DNA from: Pseudomonas sp. G2-4
GTDB lineage: Bacteria; Pseudomonadota; Gammaproteobacteria; Pseudomonadales; Pseudomonadaceae
DNA length: 64,000 nucleotides
Assembly: GCF_030064125.1 (NCBI RefSeq)
Contig: NZ_CP125957.1
Location: forward strand, 496,001 to 560,000
Direction of reading: 5' to 3'
Shown: in pieces, positions 57,983 through 64,000 of the stretch
How positions within the stretch are numbered: the first letter of the stretch is position 1
How the letters are laid out: every line of letters begins with the position of its first letter
The notes under the pieces: model-generated
Told to the model about the DNA's origin: nothing
The model's input: the letters and a program-made list of their open reading frames with translations, nothing else
Database searches by the model: none
Position numbers and translations under genes: made by a program

Positions 57983-59359
57983 ATGGCAATCAGCGTATTC
58001 GACCTGTTCAAAATCGGTATTGGTCCGTCCAGCTCACACACCGTCGGCCCAATGCGCGCCGCAGCGTTATTCGCGCAAGTCTTGCGTGAGCGGGGTCTTT
58101 TGGAGCAAGTCGCGCGCCTGGAAGTTCAGCTCTACGGTTCACTGTCGGCCACCGGTATCGGCCATGGCAGCGACAACGCGGTGATCATGGGCCTGATGGG
58201 CGAATGGCCGGACGCAATCGATCCGTCGCAGATCGGCCCGCGCATCGAGTTGCTGCGTGAAACCCAGACCTTGTTGCTGGGCGGTCGGCTGCCGGTGCCT
58301 TTCATCTGGTCCCGGGACATGCGACTGATCGACGAGAACCTGCCGTTCCACCCCAACGCGATGACGCTGGTGGCCGAGGGCGACAACGGCGAGTTGCACC
58401 GTGATACCTATTATTCAGTGGGTGGTGGCTTTGTCGTCGATGAGGCCCAGGCGTCCAGCGGCGTGGTGGACCTGGACCGCACCGAACTGCCTTACGATTT
58501 TTCCAGCGCCGAAGAGCTGCTCAACCTGTGCCGCACCCATAACCTGCGGGTGGCCGAGTTGATGATGGCCAACGAAAAGGTCTGGCGTTCGGAAGAAGAG
58601 ATCCGCAATGGCCTGATGAAACTCTGGCGGGCCATGCAGGACTGCGTCGAGCAGGGCCTCAAGCATGAAGGCATCCTGCCTGGCGGTTTGAATGTGCGCC
58701 GGCGTGCGGCCAAGTTGCACCGCAGCCTGCAAGAGCTGAACAAGCCCAATGTCATTGGCTCGACCCTGAGCGCCATGGAGTGGGTCAATCTTTTCGCCCT
58801 GGCGGTCAACGAAGAAAACGCCGCCGGCGGGCGCATGGTCACGGCGCCGACCAATGGCGCGGCGGGGATCATTCCGGCGGTGTTGCATTACTTCATGAAA
58901 TTCAGCGAAGTGGTCACTGACGCCAACGTGGTGGATTACTTCCTCAGCGCGGCGGCGGTAGGGATCCTGTGCAAGAAAAACGCCTCGATCTCTGGCGCCG
59001 AAGTGGGTTGCCAGGGCGAAGTGGGTTCGGCCTGCGCCATGGCGGCGGCGGGACTGGCGGAAATTCTTGGCGCCACGCCGGAGCAACTGTGCAACGCGGC
59101 GGAAATCGGCCTGGAACACAACCTTGGCCTGACCTGCGACCCGGTGGGCGGCCTGGTGCAGGTGCCGTGCATCGAGCGCAATGCGATTGCCGCAGTGAAA
59201 GCCATCAATGCCGCGCAAATGGCGCTGCGCGGTGACGGCCAGCATTTCATCTCCCTGGACCGGGTGATCCGCACCATGCGCGATACCGGCGCCGACATGC
59301 ATGACAAATACAAAGAAACCTCGCGCGGTGGCTTGGCGGTCAGTGCGGTGGAGTGCTGA
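57983..59359 (+). CDS. sdaB: L-serine dehydratase (iron-sulfur type)
   Basis: A 458-residue enzyme that deaminates serine to pyruvate. It starts [20 protein letters not shown] after GGAGG. The N-terminal part has the SSSHTVGP motif. Iron-sulfur cysteines lie in [18 protein letters not shown] and [14 protein letters not shown]. Betaine breakdown yields glycine and then serine, so its place between cbcX and gbdR fits the pathway. Confidence 0.95.
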   Translation: MAISVFDLFKIGIGPSSSHTVGPMRAAALFAQVLRERGLLEQVARLEVQLYGSLSATGIGHGSDNAVIMGLMGEWPDAIDPSQIGPRIELLRETQTLLLGGRLPVPFIWSRDMRLIDENLPFHPNAMTLVAEGDNGELHRDTYYSVGGGFVVDEAQASSGVVDLDRTELPYDFSSAEELLNLCRTHNLRVAELMMANEKVWRSEEEIRNGLMKLWRAMQDCVEQGLKHEGILPGGLNVRRRAAKLHRSLQELNKPNVIGSTLSAMEWVNLFALAVNEENAAGGRMVTAPTNGAAGIIPAVLHYFMKFSEVVTDANVVDYFLSAAAVGILCKKNASISGAEVGCQGEVGSACAMAAAGLAEILGATPEQLCNAAEIGLEHNLGLTCDPVGGLVQVPCIERNAIAAVKAINAAQMALRGDGQHFISLDRVIRTMRDTGADMHDKYKETSRGGLAVSAVEC

Positions 59360-59797
59360 TCCACAAGCACTTGAAAAATCGCTCGCAAAATGCACACCCA
59401 TCCTGAAAAACGCCACCTTTTAGCGCGTCGCAAACAGACAAGAGACAAACGGTCGGGCCAGCCGTTGTACGCCGCTCGACCGTTCGTCATCTGCACTTGT
59501 GTGATACCTGTTGCGCAAGCCCCGCAGCCCAGTTCCCACAAGTGCTACCGAACTGCTCACGGCTTGCTGTGACAGGTGCCAGCCGTCATTGATAGCGCTT
59601 ATAAGCGGCCCTCAACGCGGGCCTTATATAGACCGGTCGCGATGTCGTTTTCAGGATTTATTGAACGCGCATCCAATTTAGGCATGGCAATTGCTCTATC
59701 GCTGTAAAGCCCGTCTCCTTCGTGGAGAACGATGGCAAAACCAATAAAAAGAGCCTCCGCCTGAGGCCATCACCCGCTTGTGTGAGGAGATACCGCG
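59360..59797. other. 438-base gap between sdaB and gbdR
   Basis: No gene is supported; short frames here lack ribosome sites. It holds the tandem heptamers AGACAAG AGACAAA near 59435, AT-rich DNA from about 59600, and the sigma-54-like promoter at 59680. Confidence 0.55.
59680..59695 (+). promoter_or_regulatory. sigma-54-like promoter for gbdR
   Basis: AGGCATGGCAATTGCT keeps the GG and GC dinucleotides ten bases apart, with GGCA and TTGC blocks, close to the -24/-12 consensus. It lies about 100 bases before gbdR. Nitrogen-control of betaine use would fit sigma-54, but this is inference. Confidence 0.48.
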
Positions 59798-60901
59798 ATG
59801 ACGACGACCAACTCCGGGGCCCAACCCCAGAACCGTGCGCCTCAATCCATCGGCTTTTTGCTGCTGGACAATTTCACGCTGATTTCCCTGGCGTCCGCGG
59901 TAGAACCGCTACGCATGGCCAACCAGTTGTCGGGCCGCGAGCTATATCGCTGGACCACCCTCACTGTCGATGGCGGACAGGTCTGGGCCAGCGACGGTTT
60001 GCAGATCACCCCGGACGCCTCCATGCACAAGGCGCCGGCACTGGACACCGTCATCGTGTGTGGTGGTATCGGTATCCAGCGCACCGTGACCCGCGAACAC
60101 GTGTCATGGCTGCAAGGCCAGGCCCGTCAATCCCGTCGACTGGGTGCGGTGTGCACCGGCAGTTGGGCCTTGGCCTGTGCCGGTCTGCTGGACGGTTTCG
60201 ATTGCAGCGTGCACTGGGAATGCCTGGCCGCGATGCAGGAAGCTTTTCCACGGGTATCGATGAGCACCCGTCTGTTCACCCTCGACCGCAACCGCTTCAC
60301 CAGCTCCGGTGGCACCGCGCCGTTGGATATGATGCTGCACCTGATCAGCCGCGATCACGGTCGTGAACTGTCGGCCGCGATCTCCGAAATGTTTGTCTAT
60401 GAGCGTATCCGCAACGAGCAGGATCACCAGCGTGTGCCGCTCAAGCACATGCTCGGCACCAACCAGCCGAAGTTGCAGGAAATCGTCGCGCTGATGGAAG
60501 CCAACCTCGAAGAACCGATCGACCTGGACGAGTTGGCGGTGTACGTCGCCGTGTCCCGGCGTCAGCTGGAGCGCTTGTTCCAGAAGTACCTGCATTGCTC
60601 GCCGTCGCGCTATTACCTCAAGTTGCGGCTGATTCGTGCACGGCAACTGCTCAAGCAGACGCCGATGTCGATCATCGAAGTGGCGTCGGTATGCGGCTTC
60701 GTCTCCACGCCGCACTTCTCCAAGTGCTACCGCGAATACTTCGGCATTCCACCGCGCGACGAGCGCGTAGGCTCCAATACCACGCAACAGGTGGCAATGA
60801 TGCCGTTGCCACAGGCCTTGGTGCTGTCGCCGCTGTCCGGCCCGCTGTCGGCGTTGAGCCAGGCGCGTAATGAGTCGACGTTTGCCAGCGTGAGGCTCTA
60901 G
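59798..60901 (+). CDS. gbdR: GbdR, AraC-type regulator of glycine betaine catabolism
   Basis: A 367-residue member of the GlxA/GATase1-AraC group. The N-terminal DJ-1/PfpI-like domain (about 17-195) has IGFLLLDNFTLISLASAVEP and the nucleophile-elbow region AVCTGSWALACAG. The C-terminal pair of helix-turn-helices (about 245-330) has VSRRQLERLFQKYLHCSPSR and SIIEVASVCGFVSTPHFS. The start follows GAGGAG. In P. aeruginosa GbdR activates betaine and choline genes when betaine or dimethylglycine is present. Confidence 0.94.
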   Translation: MTTTNSGAQPQNRAPQSIGFLLLDNFTLISLASAVEPLRMANQLSGRELYRWTTLTVDGGQVWASDGLQITPDASMHKAPALDTVIVCGGIGIQRTVTREHVSWLQGQARQSRRLGAVCTGSWALACAGLLDGFDCSVHWECLAAMQEAFPRVSMSTRLFTLDRNRFTSSGGTAPLDMMLHLISRDHGRELSAAISEMFVYERIRNEQDHQRVPLKHMLGTNQPKLQEIVALMEANLEEPIDLDELAVYVAVSRRQLERLFQKYLHCSPSRYYLKLRLIRARQLLKQTPMSIIEVASVCGFVSTPHFSKCYREYFGIPPRDERVGSNTTQQVAMMPLPQALVLSPLSGPLSALSQARNESTFASVRL

Positions 60902-60909
60902 CAGCTTTT

Positions 60910-61040
60910 GTGGCGAGGGAGCTTGCTCCCGCTGGACTGCGAAGCAGTCCCAAAACCGGCCTATGCGGTGTATCAGTCAAATTGCATTCGCTGGTTTTAC
61001 GACCGCTTCGCGGCCGAGCGGGAGCAAGCTCCCTCGCCAC
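60910..61040. repeat. REPIN family A, copy 10
   Basis: Inverted pair of family A units between the convergent gbdR and DUF-type genes. Confidence 0.93.
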
Positions 61041-61044
61041 AGGG

Positions 61045-61308
61045 TCAGGCGCTGTGGTTCTGCTGGTATTGCGCCAATGCCGGCAACAATTGCTTATCGA
61101 TCGCCTGGCGCACGGCCGGCAGAATGGTCGCACTGCTGGTGTACATGTCCTTGACCATCCGGCGCAGTTCATTGGCGCGGGCCTGGTCCAAGCCCCGCAC
61201 GGCGCACTCGCAGGCCTGCTGGGCCGTGGAGCCGCTGGGTATCTGGAGTCCCAGGGCCTTGAGCTGGCCCAGCAGGTCTTCCTGGTCGATCAATTCGGCG
61301 TGCATCAT
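61045..61308 (-). CDS. small conserved hypothetical protein
   Basis: An 87-residue, mostly helical protein with two cysteine-containing segments (QQACECAVRGL). It starts MMHAELIDQEDLLG after AGGAAAAG. Short proteins of this kind lie next to gbdR in other pseudomonads. No motif or function is recognised. Confidence 0.62.
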   Translation of the reverse strand: MMHAELIDQEDLLGQLKALGLQIPSGSTAQQACECAVRGLDQARANELRRMVKDMYTSSATILPAVRQAIDKQLLPALAQYQQNHSA

Positions 61309-61389
61309 GACGCTTTTCCTTGTTCAGGGATTGGGGTCGTGCCTCGATTCTGGTAGCCACCCGAAGCGGCGGCAAGGGCAAACTGTCGC

Positions 61390-61557
61390 AATGGCCCGGA
61401 TACCTATGAACAGGTCGTTTTCGGCTAACTCCCGCCGCCCCGGACTGGGCACACTGACCTCAAGCTGAATCACGATGGTTTGGTCACCCTCGCGCAACAG
61501 CTCCTCCAGTAACGCTCCTGCCCCGGTCCTGTCACGGCTTGATCGGGGATTTTTTTG
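61390..61557 (+). ncRNA. possible small RNA with Rho-independent terminator
   Basis: In the 377-base gap between two minus-strand genes, a plus-strand terminator is seen: CCCCGGTC, a 12-base loop, GATCGGGG and then ATTTTTTT (61521-61556). No plus-strand protein gene ends there. The 5' end and promoter are not clear. The remaining part of the gap holds a REPIN. Confidence 0.35.
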
Positions 61558-61598
61558 CCTGTGTGAAGCAGGGGGAGATGGGCTGCCGGACAGACCGC

Positions 61599-61670
61599 TA
61601 TCGCGAGCAAGCTCGCTCCCACAGTGGTTGTATGTCGTTCACAAAACCTGTGGGCGAGCTTGCTCGCAAT
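61599..61670. repeat. REPIN family B, copy 8 (right arm degenerate)
   Basis: Inverted pair of family B units; the right unit lacks two bases (TGTGGGCGAGCTTGCTCGCA). It lies just past the dioxygenase stop. Confidence 0.88.
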
Positions 61671-61685
61671 GAACGATGACGCGGT

Positions 61686-62849
61686 CTACCTCTGCAACAC
61701 CAGAATCCGCGACAACAACTCATCCCGATCCACGTAACACCCCTGGAAATGCCGCGCCCCGGAAGCCGGGTCGAAGGCGTTGCGGGCATGGAGGGTACGG
61801 CGGTTGTCGAAGCACCAGAGCTGGCCGGGTTCGAGTCGCCGCGTCAGGCGAAACTGTGGCTCGCGTGTCAGGGCAATGAAACGTCGGTAGGCGTGGTAAA
61901 GCCTGGGCATTTGCTCGACTGTGGTGTCGAACGGCCCGCGCAGAAAGTTCGCCATGCGGATTTCCGCAACATGTCCCAGGGCATCCAACGCAATGATGGG
62001 CGCCAGGCAACGGTAGTCGCTGTGACGGTCCTTGTTGCGAAACTCCACCGGGATTTCGCACAGGGCGGCAAAGGCTTCGGGATCTTCCTGGCGCAGCGCC
62101 TCGGCGATGGCAAAGCCGTCGACAAAAATGCTCTCGCCACCGTCGGCGTCATTCACCAGGCAATGCAAGAACTGCAGCCCCGGTTGCAACTCCCGGGTTG
62201 GCAGGTCGCTGTGCAGTGGCAGGTTGAAAGCGGTGTAGGCGTTGCTGTCGGCGTCGGCTTTGGATTGCACGTTGAACAGCACGCCGAAGTTGCTCTCGCG
62301 AATGAACGAAATGCGCTGGGCAATCTGTTTCAACGACCCGGGTTCGGTGGGCACACCTTGCACTTGAGTCAGGCCGAGGTCGCGCACCGCCAGCAACCAT
62401 TGCAGCAGTGCATCGGCGTCATCCATCAGTGCCTGGTAATCGAACACCGGCAGTTGCAGATCGTGTTGCCATAACTGGCTTTTGGGCTTGCTCGCCAGGC
62501 GTTCGGCCCTGGACTGCTCATCGTAGGCATGGGCCCGTAGCCAGCCCGGGTCGAAACGGCTCTGGTGACCGTCCTGCCAATCGACGCACAGGCAACCTTC
62601 GCTATCGAGGCGGGTCGCGCCGGGTGCGATGCCTTCAGGCACATCGACGATTTCCAGGACTTGTTCGCGGGTGACGGTGTAGACGCATTGGGGGCAAGGG
62701 CAGTTGTCTCGCAGCCACTGATGATGGAAGGGGCTGACCCGGCCGTCGGCCCAGGTGACCTGCACCCGGTCGGCCAAGGACGTTACGGCGCCCAGCGCGC
62801 AGACCAGAGGATAGCGACGGAAGTCGGCAAACGCGGCGGCAGTGTTCAT
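61686..62849 (-). CDS. gamma-butyrobetaine dioxygenase
   Basis: A 387-residue Fe(II)/2-oxoglutarate enzyme that hydroxylates gamma-butyrobetaine to L-carnitine. A small N-terminal domain has the zinc-type cysteines of RDNCPCPQC. The catalytic part has LPLHSDLPTRE (HXD) and the distal CFDNRRTLHARNAF with the 2-oxoglutarate Arg. The protein starts MNTAAAFADFRRYP. It lies 20 bases downstream of the thioesterase gene, so it should be in the carnitine operon. Confidence 0.9.
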   Translation of the reverse strand: MNTAAAFADFRRYPLVCALGAVTSLADRVQVTWADGRVSPFHHQWLRDNCPCPQCVYTVTREQVLEIVDVPEGIAPGATRLDSEGCLCVDWQDGHQSRFDPGWLRAHAYDEQSRAERLASKPKSQLWQHDLQLPVFDYQALMDDADALLQWLLAVRDLGLTQVQGVPTEPGSLKQIAQRISFIRESNFGVLFNVQSKADADSNAYTAFNLPLHSDLPTRELQPGLQFLHCLVNDADGGESIFVDGFAIAEALRQEDPEAFAALCEIPVEFRNKDRHSDYRCLAPIIALDALGHVAEIRMANFLRGPFDTTVEQMPRLYHAYRRFIALTREPQFRLTRRLEPGQLWCFDNRRTLHARNAFDPASGARHFQGCYVDRDELLSRILVLQR

Positions 62850-62869
62850 GGCGATCTCCTGTTTGAGGC

Positions 62870-63346
62870 TTATCGGGCAGGTGGCAGTGCGATGACCCGA
62901 CCGATGTAGGCCGGGGGCGGCAGGTCGGACTGTTCATCGAGCAGGGCGGTGAGTGTGCCCAGGGTCTGTTCCGTGAAGGGTGCCGAGCGCGGTCCAGCCA
63001 GGTCGACGTGCAGGAGCATCTGCTCATTGCCGGCCAGCTCTTTGTCGCCGCCGGCCAGGTGCAGGCTGTGGTAGAGGTGCAGGCGTTTGGCATCGTGGCC
63101 GATGATCTGTGTGCGCACTTCCACGTCAGCGTCGAGCTTCACTTCGTGCAGGTAATTGAGGTGCAGTTCGAGGGTGAACAGCGAGTGGCCGCTGGCCTCG
63201 CGGTTCTGGCTGTCCATGCCAAGCCGGTCCATCAGCGCGTCGGTGGCGTAGCTGAAGATCAGCAGGTAGAAGGCATCGCGCAGATGGCCGTTGTAATCGA
63301 CCCATTCGGGGCGGATGCGGGTTTGGTAGGTGGTGAGGGTGGGCAT
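62870..63346 (-). CDS. cdhB: betainyl-CoA thioesterase (hot-dog fold)
   Basis: A 158-residue hot-dog thioesterase. The active-site pattern WVDYNGHLRDAFYLL lies near residue 14. It starts MPTLTTYQTRIRPE after GGAGC; the frame is open upstream through a REPIN and is not coding there. In P. aeruginosa its homologue works after carnitine dehydrogenase to release glycine betaine from betainyl-CoA. Confidence 0.88.
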   Translation of the reverse strand: MPTLTTYQTRIRPEWVDYNGHLRDAFYLLIFSYATDALMDRLGMDSQNREASGHSLFTLELHLNYLHEVKLDADVEVRTQIIGHDAKRLHLYHSLHLAGGDKELAGNEQMLLHVDLAGPRSAPFTEQTLGTLTALLDEQSDLPPPAYIGRVIALPPAR

Positions 63347-63383
63347 GGTGGAGCTCCACAAATAGTCGCTGGTGTACCCATTT

Positions 63384-63514
63384 GTGGCGAGGGAGCTTGC
63401 TCCCGCTGGACTGCGAAGCAGTCCCAAAACCGGCATATGCGGTGTATCAGTCAAGTCGCATTCGCTGGTTTTACGACCGCTTCGCGGCCGAGCGGGAGCA
63501 AGCTCCCTCGCCAC
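63384..63514. repeat. REPIN family A, copy 11
   Basis: Inverted pair of family A units inside the carnitine operon, between the dehydrogenase and thioesterase genes. It resembles the REPIN at 60910 closely, including most of its middle. Confidence 0.93.
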
Positions 63515-63526
63515 AAGGGGGAGTGC

Positions 63527-64000
63527 TTACTCGTTAAAGGCCATCCCATGTTTCGCCTTGGTGGTCTTCACCGCCTCCAGCACCGCCAGCAAGCAATCAT
63601 CACGATAGCGCTCCAACGCCGAAATGCTGTGGCTGCCCAGTTGCTCGCTCGTCCCGTCCACCACATCGTCGATCAGTTTCTCGGTCAGCTCCGGCGCCGG
63701 CAGGTAGGTCCACGGCAGTTGCAGTGCCGGGCCGAACTGGGCCATGAAGTGGCGCATCCCGGCGTCGCCGCCGGCCAGGGTGTAGGTCAGAAACGTGCCC
63801 ATGAATGACCAGCGCAACCCGGCACCGAAGCGGATGGCGTCGTCGATTTCCCCGGTGGTGGCCACGCCGTCGTTGACCAGGTGCAGTGCCTCGCGCCACA
63901 GCGCTTCGAGCAGCCGGTCGGCGATGAAACCGGGAACTTCCTTGCGCACATGCAGCGGCCGCATGCCGAGGGATTCATACACCTGCATGGCGGCCTGCAC
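63527..64000 (-). CDS. cdhA: L-carnitine dehydrogenase, C-terminal part (cut by window edge)
   Basis: The visible 157 residues are the C-terminal domain of a 3-hydroxyacyl-CoA dehydrogenase-like enzyme: [20 protein letters not shown], then [19 protein letters not shown] and [15 protein letters not shown]. This matches carnitine 3-dehydrogenase, which makes 3-dehydrocarnitine with NAD. The N-terminal NAD-binding domain lies outside the window. The two genes downstream support the assignment. Confidence 0.87.
   Translation of the reverse strand: MQAAMQVYESLGMRPLHVRKEVPGFIADRLLEALWREALHLVNDGVATTGEIDDAIRFGAGLRWSFMGTFLTYTLAGGDAGMRHFMAQFGPALQLPWTYLPAPELTEKLIDDVVDGTSEQLGSHSISALERYRDDCLLAVLEAVKTTKAKHGMAFNE

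Noticed and set aside
61475-61672. 65-codon plus-strand frame after the small hypothetical gene
   Set aside because: It runs through a terminator hairpin and a REPIN; no ribosome site.

Overview
The window looks like the chromosome of a fluorescent pseudomonad, probably of the P. fluorescens group. Base composition and codon use are GC-rich. Gene order follows that of other pseudomonads for the LPS-core genes (carbamoyltransferase, O-antigen ligase, msbA, hldE, waaA), the tolC-like/thiC/cpdA stretch and the choline-betaine-carnitine block. Two families of short palindromic REP/REPIN elements are scattered between genes. No rRNA, tRNA, CRISPR array, insertion sequence transposase or prophage was seen.

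1-23.6 kb, envelope polysaccharide block. It begins inside a two-domain LPS-core kinase. A NodU/CmcH-type carbamoyltransferase, three glycosyltransferase or capsule-type proteins, a small kinase-like protein, an O-antigen ligase-like membrane protein, msbA, a Mig-14-like protein, a PIG-L deacetylase (DnpA-like), a stand-alone APS kinase (cysC) and hldE follow. Next come three less familiar putative glycosyltransferases (15.1-17.7 kb), a minus-strand group (DUF-type protein, aldo/keto reductase, FAD oxidoreductase, SMR efflux pump), and a LysR regulator with waaA on the plus strand.

23.6-31.8 kb, housekeeping. A TolC-family outer-membrane channel is divergent from a TPP riboswitch and thiC. 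After it come cytX (thiamine-precursor uptake), a DUF3298-type lipoprotein, a Nudix hydrolase, a DUF1249 protein and cpdA.

31.8-35.2 kb, accessory island. Two copies of a 300-bp repeat in inverted orientation enclose a small DUF6124-like gene and REP elements. Two tandem PL7 (alginate lyase-like) genes follow, sharing similar upstream DNA.

35.2-49.8 kb. A REC-PAS-GGDEF-EAL response regulator, a metallopeptidase-like protein, a small winged-helix protein, an ElaA-type acetyltransferase, a periplasmic binding protein, a YccS-type membrane protein, a flavoprotein, dbpA, an MFS transporter and a TldE/TldD-like pair.

50-64 kb, quaternary-amine catabolism. betIBA turns choline into glycine betaine, cbcXWV imports choline, betaine or carnitine, sdaB feeds serine to pyruvate, and GbdR is the betaine-responsive activator. 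Gamma-butyrobetaine dioxygenase, a betainyl-CoA thioesterase and carnitine dehydrogenase (cut by the window edge) extend the route to gamma-butyrobetaine and carnitine. Candidate control sites seen here are a BetI palindrome, a pair of 21-bp direct repeats upstream of cbcX and a sigma-54-like promoter before gbdR.
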